Made by a program: the position numbers and the translations under genes. Under the pieces are notes generated by a model, which was not told where the DNA came from, ran no database searches, and saw nothing but the letters and a program-made list of their open reading frames with translations. Positions 1 to 5,675 of a stretch of DNA of 12,835 bases are shown in pieces; the stretch's first letter is position 1, and every line of letters begins with the position of its first letter. Source of the stretch: an uncultured Lachnospiraceae bacterium (GTDB lineage Bacteria; Bacillota; Clostridia; Lachnospirales; Lachnospiraceae). The DNA lies in the NCBI GenBank assembly GCA_949346185.1, contig CASGVX010000023.1:1-12835 (forward strand), in the 5' to 3' direction.

Positions 1-53
1 CCCTGGACACCCTGATTAAGAGTCAGGTGCTCTGCCAGCTGAGCTAATCGCGC
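1..53 (-). tRNA. tRNA-Lys (anticodon CTT), cut by the window edge
   Basis: The minus strand shows the 5' acceptor strand GCGCGAT (53-47), T8-A9, a D arm with GCTC/GAGC, and an anticodon stem CCTGA/TCAGG around the loop CTCTTAA. The anticodon CTT sits at positions 20-18. The variable region and the first strand of the T stem (CAGGG) run off position 1, so the 3' T strand, 3' acceptor strand and discriminator are outside the window. A CTT anticodon reads AAG lysine codons. A TTGACA hexamer lies upstream on the minus strand, but no well-spaced -10 element goes with it, so I do not call a promoter. Confidence 0.93.
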
Positions 54-101
54 ATTTTACATATTTATGTCGCTGTCAATCAGCAACAGTGATATCATAG
101 C

Positions 102-133
102 AAAAAAACCGGGACTTGGCAAGTCTTTTTTTT
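102..133. terminator. Hairpin with A/T tracts, likely intrinsic terminator
   Basis: A 5-bp stem GACTT (113-117) / AAGTC (121-125) with a GGC loop is followed on the plus strand by eight Ts (126-133) and preceded by seven As (102-108). On the minus strand the hairpin is followed by CCGG and then seven Ts, so it could act in both directions. The only nearby genes are on the minus strand, so the likely role is ending the Xre transcript before the tRNA. The stem is short, hence moderate confidence. Confidence 0.5.
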
Positions 134-185
134 ATATTATTTTAAATTTAAATATAGTTACTATTCACAGCATATCTAGATATCA

Positions 186-218
186 CAATGGCAGAGCTAT
201 CATCCCGCCCTGCCATTG
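186..218. repeat. 9-bp inverted repeat just past the first Xre gene
   Basis: CAATGGCAG (186-194) and CTGCCATTG (210-218) are perfect inverted arms around a 15-base loop. A competing pair, ATTGC (215-219) and GCAAT (226-230), uses part of the same bases and touches the stop codon of the Xre gene. Neither is followed by a T tract in the minus direction, so this is not a classic terminator by itself. It may be a 3'-end RNA structure or a protein-binding palindrome. A 12-bp palindrome ATATCTAGATAT lies beside it at 172-183. Confidence 0.5.
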
Positions 219-229
219 CTTGCACGCAA

Positions 230-634
230 TCATTCCTCGCCATCCTCATTGATCTCGTCTATTTCATCAACTCCGCTTTCAGACTGGGGAGTTCTCTTTC
301 TCCTAAGCATAAATTGATGCAGATAGCTCAGTAACATTCTATCATCAGGATTGACATCTTCAAAGACAATATCCTTTCCATACAATGCCCGTTCTTCCAT
401 AACTTTCTCGTCAACGTAATCCGGCGTATACTCTCCGGCAAGGATATCATTAGGCGTCACATCCAGCAACTTGCAAATCTCTAGCAGGAGAGGGAGAGAG
501 ATGCTGCCAAAACCGATTTCCGCATGGGAAACGTGATCGGTGGAAACGCCAATCTTTTCGGCCAGCTGCGCCTGCGTCATTCCGCACTGGCGGCGAAGCG
601 TGCGAAGATTCTGTCCAATGTTTTTTCGATTCAT
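230..634 (-). CDS. Xre-family HTH transcriptional regulator (copy 1)
   Basis: This is a 134-residue DNA-binding regulator. Residues about 6-65 form a helix-turn-helix of the Xre/HTH_3 type, with the helix-2 segment MTQAQLAEKIGVS and the recognition region STDHVSHAEIGFGS. The C-terminal half is unlike known enzyme domains: it contains NPDDRM and QFMLRRKR and ends in a run of acidic residues. I chose the ATG at 634 because GGAGG sits 5 bases upstream and because the paralogue aligns from the same MNRKN. A longer in-frame start at 703 lacks this support. It lies downstream of a near-identical paralogue in the same direction, so the two probably arose by tandem duplication. The target genes are not evident; autoregulation is a reasonable guess. 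Confidence 0.88.
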   Translation of the reverse strand: MNRKNIGQNLRTLRRQCGMTQAQLAEKIGVSTDHVSHAEIGFGSISLPLLLEICKLLDVTPNDILAGEYTPDYVDEKVMEERALYGKDIVFEDVNPDDRMLLSYLHQFMLRRKRTPQSESGVDEIDEINEDGEE

Positions 635-650
635 ACTTTCCTCCATTTCC

Positions 651-666
651 GCAAAGCGAACTTTGC
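651..666 (-). promoter_or_regulatory. Hairpin or operator-like inverted repeat in front of Xre copy 1
   Basis: On the minus strand GCAAAG and CTTTGC enclose TTCG, giving a 6-bp stem with a UUCG tetraloop. It ends about 12 bases before the GGAGG of the Xre copy 1 gene, in the space between the two Xre genes. It could be an RNA hairpin limiting initiation or a DNA operator for one of the two regulators. The closing pair is G-C rather than the extra-stable C-G, so RNA stability is modest. No function is shown. Confidence 0.4.
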
Positions 667-725
667 ACATAACTTTGTCCATCTCTGTTAATCTATTCCC
701 CAAAACACCTGATACGGTACATGGG

Positions 726-1094
726 TCAGTCTTGGTCTGACTGAGGTCTCTTTTTCCTCCTAGCCATAAACTGGTACATATGGTTCAGTACCATTCTGTC
801 ATCGGGATTAATATTTTGAAAGGACAAGGTTTTTCTATCCAGCCCTTCTTCCTCCATCAGAATATCATCATCTGCAGAATCAGGCACATACTCCCCTGCC
901 AAAAGATCATTCGGCGTCACCCCCAGCAACTTGCATATATCCAGCAATAGTGGGAGGGATATGCTCCCGAAGCCGATTTCCGCATGGGAAATATGATCAG
1001 TGGAGACACCGATTTCTTGAGCCAGCTGCGCCTGGGTCATGCCGCACTGCCGCCGCAGCATGCGAAGATTTTGTCCAACATTTTTTCGATTCAT
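726..1094 (-). CDS. Xre-family HTH transcriptional regulator (copy 2)
   Basis: This 122-residue paralogue of the next gene has an HTH_3 domain at about residues 6-65 (MTQAQLAQEIGVS, STDHISHAEIGFGS). By my count 63 of its first 72 residues are identical to copy 1. The C-terminal halves diverge but keep NPDDRM and QFM-RRK. The ATG at 1094 is chosen by alignment with copy 1. An ATG at 1115 is also in frame, but it sits just behind a TATACT box at 1121-1116 that would place the transcript start downstream of it. No strong ribosome binding site precedes either start, unlike copy 1, which suggests weaker translation. Palindromic and repeated sequences upstream are candidate operators. Confidence 0.85.
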   Translation of the reverse strand: MNRKNVGQNLRMLRRQCGMTQAQLAQEIGVSTDHISHAEIGFGSISLPLLLDICKLLGVTPNDLLAGEYVPDSADDDILMEEEGLDRKTLSFQNINPDDRMVLNHMYQFMARRKKRPQSDQD

Positions 1095-1115
1095 GAAAGC
1101 ACCATCTTTCTTCAT

Positions 1116-1121
1116 AGTATA
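1116..1121 (-). promoter_or_regulatory. Possible -10 box for Xre copy 2
   Basis: TATACT on the minus strand lies 21 bases before the preferred ATG at 1094, which would give a leader of about 15 bases. No good -35 hexamer is found at 16-18 bases, so the promoter would need help from an activator or from neighbouring sequence. Confidence 0.3.
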
Positions 1122-1154
1122 TTGTCATTTACCAACAGTTTCTCTGTATCCTAC

Positions 1155-1213
1155 ATCAATCATAATGCCATATTTAGGATATCAAATCATAACACATAAT
1201 ACAATGTATTATG
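1155..1213. promoter_or_regulatory. Direct repeats and a 19-bp palindrome upstream of the Xre genes
   Basis: Two near-identical direct repeats, ATCAATCATAAT (1155-1166) and ATCAAATCATAA (1181-1192), are followed by a perfect palindrome CATAATACA-a-TGTATTATG (1195-1213). The palindrome overlaps the stop codon of the diguanylate cyclase gene at 1209-1211. There is no T tract after it in the minus direction, so it does not look like an intrinsic terminator. Its position directly upstream of two Xre regulators makes it a good candidate operator region. Confidence 0.45.
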
Positions 1214-2804
1214 ACAACCGTTTCCGCTTTGAAAATTCAGCATACCCTCCCTTTCTCTCCCTTTTCATATCATATAATGCCTGATCAGCACAACTGAGCA
1301 AATCCGATATATCTGCCCCGGCATCCCTTGTCCAAGCGAATCCACTGGACGCGCTAATCACTCTGGACTCCTCGTCAGATAATGTCACGGGATGCCTCTC
1401 AATCGCATCATAAAAGGCATCCAAATATCTTGGAAAATCTGATTTGTGACTACAGCCATAAATCATCATGCAAAACTCATCCCCTGATCTCCTTGCCGTA
1501 AGAAAGTGTTCCGCAGGCATGGACTTCATCACGTCAGCAAATCTTTTTAGATATAAATCTCCCACGTCATGCCCATAATTGTCATTGATTTCCTTGAATG
1601 CGTCCAAATCAATCATTACCACTGCGCAAATCTTTTCTGACTGCATATTTTTCAATATTTCCGCTGCCAGCTCTTTAAAGCGCGGAAATTTATGCAGCCC
1701 CGTGAGATGGTCATGAGTATTTTCATATTGCAGCTTTTTTACCATCACATTGATTCCATGGCCCAGCTGCTCAAATTCAGGATTGCCTCCCACAGATACT
1801 TCCGTGTCAAGATTCCCTTCGGTAATCGAAGAAAGGTCTGCGATAATATGATGTATCCCATTCACAACCTTCCCCTTTACCAGATAATTCAGAAAAAGGA
1901 TGACGGCAGCCTCCACAATCAGCAAATACAAAGACGTGTGAAAAAGATTTTTCAAAAGATTTTTAAATATTGCCTCCCCGGGCAGGGCGGCACAAATCAG
2001 CACATCCTCATATTGCTTGCTTACCACATATACCCATTTCCCATTTTTGTCCCGCTTATATCCGCCCTTCTCACAGTCCTTTACCTTCTCCAGCTGGTAA
2101 TGGCCGGCTGTGAACTCACTGTCCATACCGGCAGAATGCCCCAAGACATGTCCGGAATAACGTCCCACGGCGAATAATTCCTCCCCCGTGTCAGTGGGAA
2201 ACTTTGAAAAAATATATTCATATGTATTTCTGGCCTCTGCCTCCAGCTGCCTAATAGGCTCAAATCCAACTTGAACAACGCCCTTCTTTCCTTTTCTGGC
2301 AACGCCCACATATTTCATCATCTTATTTTCTGCCGCATTCGGCTGGGCTTCCTGAATAAGATAGGGATCTTCTTTTTCGCTGTCCATCAAATCCAGAAAT
2401 GGCCTGGTCTGCGCATGATCACCCATATTGATGCCAATATATTTCGATACAGAGGCCAATGCAATGATCCCATTTTCATCAATCACATGAACCTCGTCCA
2501 CATTGAGCAGCTTTGCCAAATACTGCATCTCCTTCACATCCATGCCAACCTCCTTCTGTCGGTCTAGCACATAGGCGGCCGCCCTCGCCCTAGTAAGATA
2601 GTCTTCGTCTAAATTCTCATTCAGAACCGATATTTCCTGCTGATTATTTTCCATCGTGCGGATTACCTGCTCAATCTTTGTCTGAAAGCTATCATACTGC
2701 TGGGATTCCAATGCATGCAATGTGAATCCAAAATTAATAAATAGTATGAGAAATATAGCCGTTGTCACAATAAGAAATGTATACTTGATAAAGGTCTTCT
2801 GCAT
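1209..2804 (-). CDS. Membrane-bound sensor diguanylate cyclase (Cache-like - HAMP - GGDEF)
   Basis: This 531-residue protein would make cyclic di-GMP from two GTP. Its order is: membrane helix at about 8-29, an extracytoplasmic sensor region of about 255 residues resembling a double Cache domain, a second helix at about 289-309, a HAMP-like linker to about 362, then a GGDEF domain to the end. Catalytic features are visible: DHLTGL at 365-370, MIDLDAFKEIND at 397-408 with metal-binding Asp399, YGHDVGD at 410-416, and the signature RRSGDEF with SGDEF at 440-444 in place of GGDEF. Serine at the first position is tolerated in active enzymes of this family, so activity is likely. The RxxD inhibitory site expected before the signature is missing, which suggests weak product inhibition. 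Start: the ATG at 2804 has AGGAG 9 bases upstream. The ligand is unknown. Confidence 0.9.
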   Translation of the reverse strand: MQKTFIKYTFLIVTTAIFLILFINFGFTLHALESQQYDSFQTKIEQVIRTMENNQQEISVLNENLDEDYLTRARAAAYVLDRQKEVGMDVKEMQYLAKLLNVDEVHVIDENGIIALASVSKYIGINMGDHAQTRPFLDLMDSEKEDPYLIQEAQPNAAENKMMKYVGVARKGKKGVVQVGFEPIRQLEAEARNTYEYIFSKFPTDTGEELFAVGRYSGHVLGHSAGMDSEFTAGHYQLEKVKDCEKGGYKRDKNGKWVYVVSKQYEDVLICAALPGEAIFKNLLKNLFHTSLYLLIVEAAVILFLNYLVKGKVVNGIHHIIADLSSITEGNLDTEVSVGGNPEFEQLGHGINVMVKKLQYENTHDHLTGLHKFPRFKELAAEILKNMQSEKICAVVMIDLDAFKEINDNYGHDVGDLYLKRFADVMKSMPAEHFLTARRSGDEFCMMIYGCSHKSDFPRYLDAFYDAIERHPVTLSDEESRVISASSGFAWTRDAGADISDLLSCADQALYDMKRERKGGYAEFSKRKRLS

Positions 2805-2828
2805 GAAATCTTTCTCCTTATCTCAGCG

Positions 2829-2906
2829 TCGGCTACTATCCACAGTCTTTTATTTCATCATGCGGCAGATCTTGCCCCGGCATTGTTTGCTGCAAATGGT
2901 AACCGA
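2829..2906 (-). promoter_or_regulatory. Possible structured 5' leader of the diguanylate cyclase gene
   Basis: In the RNA sense, TCGGTTAC (2906-2899) can pair with GTAGCCGA (2836-2829) over 8 bp with one G-U. The 62-base interior can form a second hairpin in which ATGC/GCAT and GGC/GCC stack around the loop AAGATCT. The paired unit ends just before the AGGAG ribosome binding site. I looked for the conserved cores of the c-di-GMP-I riboswitch and did not find them, so I do not assign a riboswitch class. Confidence 0.3.
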
Positions 2907-2917
2907 TAATTTTTCCT

Positions 2918-2923
2918 ATTATA
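2918..2923 (-). promoter_or_regulatory. Possible -10 box of the diguanylate cyclase promoter
   Basis: A consensus TATAAT stands on the minus strand between the kinase and cyclase genes, which would give a leader of about 105 bases. The -35 region at 16-18 bases (around GTGCAA) is poor, as is usual for activator-dependent promoters. Two direct repeats lie upstream, at 2954-2983. Confidence 0.4.
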
Positions 2924-2953
2924 ACTCTTCCTACAACTTTTGCACTTCCCATT

Positions 2954-2983
2954 TTTCGCAAAAGAGATTCAAAATTTCGCAAA
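2954..2983. repeat. Two 9-bp direct repeats, 21-bp period
   Basis: TTTCGCAAA occurs at 2954-2962 and again at 2975-2983 in the same orientation. The pair lies upstream of the TATAAT box of the cyclase gene; the second copy covers the last codons of the kinase gene. Nine-base direct repeats spaced by about two helical turns are the arrangement used by LytTR-type regulators, but the base sequence is not the usual LytTR consensus. Confidence 0.45.
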
Positions 2984-4258
2984 TACCACTAATTCAAAGA
3001 TGCCCTCGTCTGTACAGCAGACAATGCTCCCCCCTATCTTTTCCGAAAAGGCAAGCGCGCTCTGCATTCCCAGCCCATGATTCCCTTTCTTTTTGCTGTC
3101 CGGCAGTCCAGTCCCGGAATCCAGCTGCATCTCCCCTCGATATTCATTTTTGGTCTGGAGCAGCAAATAGTCGCTGCGGCAATGGATTTTCGCTTCTATC
3201 CATCTCTTGTCCTCTTCCTGGTTCTGCACGCACTCCAATGCATTTTCCAGCAGATTGGCAATGACAATGGTAACTTCGTAATCGCTGACAGGAATGTCCT
3301 TGGACACCGCTACATCTAGCAGCACTTTTACCCCATAGGTACTTGCCTGCTCCATCATATGTGCCAAGATGGTATTCACAACTAAATTATCGCAATATTT
3401 TTTAACCTTATTCTCCATGGCCACGTCATTAATATGATCAATAACTTTTTTCATCTCATCGTATTTCTTTTGCTCCAACAATGAATCCATTATTCTTGAA
3501 TAATGCTTTACATCATGGTGCAGGATTTTCAGATTTTTTTCTGCCCGCTCCACTAGGCAGAACTGATTCTCCAACCCCTTGACATAAGATTCCAATATCA
3601 TGTTTTTCCAGTGCATGGCAGACTTTTTAGACTCGCTTTCCAAATAGCGGAGTACGACGATATAGGATACGAACATGGTAATCAGAAAAAAAATGACGCC
3701 CGGAATATTGTCGGTATTTTCATGCAATGTGTGAGGAAAAAAAGCAATAAAAGAAAAACTGCAATAAAAGAACACAGGAATGAGACATAGCCCCCAGCAT
3801 GCCTGCATATATTTCTTTTCTTGAAATTTCAGGCAGATTCCCCGTATTTTCAACGACAGGAGCAATAGAATGGCAAGATGTATCGAAACGCCGCCAGCCA
3901 GCGCCCATATATCACTGTGAGTCCATATCTTCAAAATCACAGAAGAAATGCTTCCCGCTATGACATAGCTGGAAGCACTGAGCCCCACGAAAAGCACCTG
4001 CACATTCCGTTTCCTAGATATCAGAATAGCAGTGGACTGGGTTACGATAATTTGCATAATTGTCACGATAACATAGCAGATGCCAATTTCCGAATATAAA
4101 ATTAACTTGAAGCAATCCATAACGCATAGAAGCACGAATGAAATACCACAGAGCAATGCCGTCACAACATTAGAATAGCGATGCGCAACAAACAAATACA
4201 TGAAAAGCATTAAAAATATATGGCTTATTCCATAAGACACATTGGTAAAACAACTCAT
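2969..4258 (-). CDS. AgrC-like GHKL sensor histidine kinase
   Basis: This 429-residue membrane kinase would phosphorylate the response regulator encoded immediately before it. The N-terminal half (to about residue 206) holds about six hydrophobic helices, the layout of peptide-sensing AgrC-type receptors (HPK10). A coiled segment follows, then the H box LHHDVKHYSRI with the likely phospho-His at 248. The GHKL ATPase domain has the N box NLLENALE (key Asn about 339) and a G box with DSGTGLPDS and NHGLGMQSA at about 380-400. I chose the ATG at 4258 because AAGGAG lies 7 bases upstream. An in-frame ATG at 4300 would overlap the regulator gene and lacks that site. It starts 11 bases after the regulator stop codon, so the two are one operon. 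The ligand is unknown; no agrB/agrD partner is visible. Confidence 0.9.
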   Translation of the reverse strand: MSCFTNVSYGISHIFLMLFMYLFVAHRYSNVVTALLCGISFVLLCVMDCFKLILYSEIGICYVIVTIMQIIVTQSTAILISRKRNVQVLFVGLSASSYVIAGSISSVILKIWTHSDIWALAGGVSIHLAILLLLSLKIRGICLKFQEKKYMQACWGLCLIPVFFYCSFSFIAFFPHTLHENTDNIPGVIFFLITMFVSYIVVLRYLESESKKSAMHWKNMILESYVKGLENQFCLVERAEKNLKILHHDVKHYSRIMDSLLEQKKYDEMKKVIDHINDVAMENKVKKYCDNLVVNTILAHMMEQASTYGVKVLLDVAVSKDIPVSDYEVTIVIANLLENALECVQNQEEDKRWIEAKIHCRSDYLLLQTKNEYRGEMQLDSGTGLPDSKKKGNHGLGMQSALAFSEKIGGSIVCCTDEGIFELVVFAKF

Positions 4259-4269
4259 ATTTGTACTCC

Positions 4270-5004
4270 TTATTTGTAATGAACTGCTACAAAAGAGCAA
4301 AATCCCTTCCTCGCCTCCATGATACTTTTTCTGCTAATGGGAATGCACGCCCCGCTATCCATGACAAAATCTGCCTTGTTCATGCCCTTTACATGCTTCA
4401 TATTCACCAAATAGGACTTGTGAACCCGCATAAATTCCCTGTTCTGCTCAAAATCCTTGATTTCCTCATCAAAAGATTTCCGAATAAAGATACTCGTAAT
4501 AATTTCCCCATTCGTCAAATGGATTTCCAGCCTCCTAGAGGAGTTTTCTACGTATTCTATCTTATAATAGGGCACCGATATTATTCCCGCCTTTGTCTTC
4601 ACGAGAAATAACGGGCTCTCCTCCACATCTATTCGAGCCAAGGCGTAATTCATTGCCTCAAAAAACTTCTCCTCGTCCACGGGCTTCAGCAAATACCTAA
4701 TAGCATGTACGCCGTAAGCATCCAGAGCGAAGTCATCCGATGCCGTGACATAAATAATCACGCTTTGATTGCTGACCTTCCTAATCTGGCTCCCCAAATC
4801 AATCCCTGTAATTCTAGACATGACAATATCCAGAATATAGATATCTGCCAATTCTTCTTTCTGTATTTTATCCTGCAAGGCGGAGGCGTCCGAATACTTC
4901 TCCACCTCAAAGCAGTCATCAGGATTGACTGAACCATAGGCCCGCACCAATTCTTCTATCTTCATCAAATCGCCAATGCTGTCATCGCATATCACAATTT
5001 TCAT
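4270..5004 (-). CDS. LytTR-family response regulator (AgrA type)
   Basis: This 244-residue regulator has a receiver domain at about 1-122 and a LytTR DNA-binding domain at about 133-237. The receiver shows the acidic pair Asp7-Asp8, the phospho-acceptor Asp59 in YILDIVM, Thr87 and Lys107 in LLKP. The LytTR domain contains FMRVHKSYLVNMKHV at 191-205, typical of the family. The ATG at 5004 is preceded by AAGGAG at 7 bases. A longer in-frame ORF from 5070 would add 22 residues with no resemblance to a receiver domain, but that ATG also has a GGAGG close by. The cognate kinase follows 11 bases downstream. LytTR regulators often control peptide, toxin or envelope genes, so neighbouring promoters are candidate targets. 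Confidence 0.92.
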   Translation of the reverse strand: MKIVICDDSIGDLMKIEELVRAYGSVNPDDCFEVEKYSDASALQDKIQKEELADIYILDIVMSRITGIDLGSQIRKVSNQSVIIYVTASDDFALDAYGVHAIRYLLKPVDEEKFFEAMNYALARIDVEESPLFLVKTKAGIISVPYYKIEYVENSSRRLEIHLTNGEIITSIFIRKSFDEEIKDFEQNREFMRVHKSYLVNMKHVKGMNKADFVMDSGACIPISRKSIMEARKGFCSFVAVHYK

Positions 5005-5191
5005 ATCGCTGCTCCTTGCTGTCCCGCAGATGCTTGTCCAGAAGCAGGACATATTCCCTGTCCCGCTCATAATCCTCCAATTGTGCCAAATAATAGTCCA
5101 CAGAAATCATGGGATGGAGCTGGCATTTCAGCTCCTCCGTCATTCTGCTGTTATTATCCACAATTATAGCATTACTAAGGGTTTTTTCCAA
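4982..5191 (-). CDS. Small ORF overlapping the response regulator start; possible kinase remnant
   Basis: An open frame of 69 codons runs from a TTG at 5191 and overlaps the response regulator start by 23 bases. The TTG is also the first base of the -35 hexamer of a strong promoter, so if the frame is translated it must start inside; the first in-frame ATG is at 5143 (53 residues, MTEELK). It has no ribosome binding site there. The residues look helical and charged, for example LAQLEDYERDREYVLLL. The stretch HLRDSKEQRYE resembles the segment before the H box of GHKL kinases, but with Tyr-Glu where His-Asp is expected. It may be a decayed kinase fragment or a leader protein. Coding status is uncertain. 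Confidence 0.3.
   Translation of the reverse strand: MEKTLSNAIIVDNNSRMTEELKCQLHPMISVDYYLAQLEDYERDREYVLLLDKHLRDSKEQRYENCDMR
5067..5126 (-). CDS. Possible 19-residue leader peptide
   Basis: GGAGG (5138-5134) lies 7 bases before an ATG at 5126, the best initiation site after the promoter at 5163-5191. It opens a frame of 19 residues, MPAPSHDFCGLLFGTIGGL. The stop codon TGA overlaps an ATG at 5070 as ATGA, and that ATG is in frame with the response regulator. The peptide could be a translated leader coupled to the regulator. It contains one Cys followed by four residues ending in Phe, the ring layout of AgrD-type thiolactone peptides, but it lacks the amphipathic N-terminus and acidic tail of AgrD. 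It uses a different frame from the 69-codon ORF in the same bases. This is a weak call. Confidence 0.22.
   Translation of the reverse strand: MPAPSHDFCGLLFGTIGGL
5163..5191 (-). promoter_or_regulatory. Sigma-A type promoter of the two-component operon
   Basis: On the minus strand TTGGAA (5191-5186) is followed by a 17-base spacer and TATAAT (5168-5163), with an extended -10 TGC just before it. This is close to the sigma-A consensus. The expected transcript start is near 5157, which gives a leader of about 150 bases before the response regulator ATG at 5004. The promoter sits about 140 bases after the end of the preceding gene, so the two-component pair can be expressed on its own. Confidence 0.72.
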
Positions 5192-5333
5192 GGATTATTA
5201 CTATTCGCTCCCAATTCCCATAAAATAACGGAGGCAAGCTTTGTATAGCGAAGATAAAATTATTTCAATATGGGCGGCAGATATGTATGGCCTTGACAAA
5301 CGAATGTCACAGATATTGATTTTGCACAATTCG

Positions 5334-5672
5334 TCAGTAACCCCCCGAATATGGGTGATATCCTTTCTCTATAAGCAGTTTGTCCACCCAAGACTGGGTG
5401 GAAGGATCATAGCTTGCAAAAGCATTTTGCAAGAAATCCTCCCTGTCTCGATCATATGTATAGCAAGATTTCAAGCCATCGTACCGTTTAGGAAGCACAA
5501 CGGATACCTCCTTCTCATGGGGAGATGATTTATCTTCTGATAGAACGCCCTTTGATATATATGTAATATACGATTCTTCCTCAGATTGAACATAAGCATC
5601 TCGGAAATCTGCTGCCCTGTTGACGAAAACTGGATTCCCACTTTTACGGTTTCTTTCACCTGCTTCATGCAT
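5334..5672 (-). CDS. Hypothetical protein, 112 residues
   Basis: I do not recognise this protein. The sequence is polar and acidic, without a signal peptide or membrane helix. It contains SEEESYITYISKGVLSED and ends in GYHPYSGGY. The ATG at 5672 lies 3 bases after the stop codon of the preceding gene, with no clear ribosome binding site, so translation is probably coupled. A second frame begins at 5668 and reads KVGIQFSSTGQQISEM. That style resembles the VSAEG stretch of the upstream protein, so the true start could be in that frame, with a shift into this one. The C-terminal two thirds of the 112-codon frame look coding. Sequencing error, frameshift or a real short protein are all possible. 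Confidence 0.55.
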   Translation of the reverse strand: MHEAGERNRKSGNPVFVNRAADFRDAYVQSEEESYITYISKGVLSEDKSSPHEKEVSVVLPKRYDGLKSCYTYDRDREDFLQNAFASYDPSTQSWVDKLLIEKGYHPYSGGY

Positions 5673-5675
5673 TGA

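Noticed and set aside
67..252. Plus-strand 61-codon ORF near the tRNA
   Set aside because: It has no ribosome binding site, runs through the terminator hairpin and A/T-rich spacer, and overlaps the end of the Xre gene on the other strand.
1..700. Integrative element inserted at the tRNA-Lys gene, suggested by nearby Xre regulators
   Set aside because: No integrase, excisionase or att-like repeat of the tRNA 3' end is visible, and the tRNA 3' end lies outside the window.
1692..2177. Plus-strand 161-codon ORF opposite the diguanylate cyclase
   Set aside because: It is fully antisense to a gene with clear GGDEF motifs and has no supporting initiation signal or recognisable domain.
2899..2945. 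Canonical LytTR binding boxes around GTT triplets upstream of the cyclase
   Set aside because: AAAGTTGTA and AGAGTTATA have the right core, but they are 12 bases apart rather than about 21 and mismatch the consensus at several positions.
2805..2968. c-di-GMP riboswitch before the diguanylate cyclase
   Set aside because: The gene context made it plausible, but the conserved core of the c-di-GMP-I class is not present in the leader; only generic stems are seen.
4259..4300. Longer N-terminus for the AgrC-like kinase from ATG 4300
   Set aside because: It would overlap the regulator gene and has no ribosome binding site, whereas ATG 4258 has AAGGAG at 7 bases.
5241..5528. Plus-strand ORF of 95 codons with GGAGG 6 bases before a TTG
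   Set aside because: More than half of it is antisense to the 112-residue minus-strand gene, its composition resembles reverse-frame noise, and no other plus-strand gene is supported. Only the ribosome binding site is attractive.
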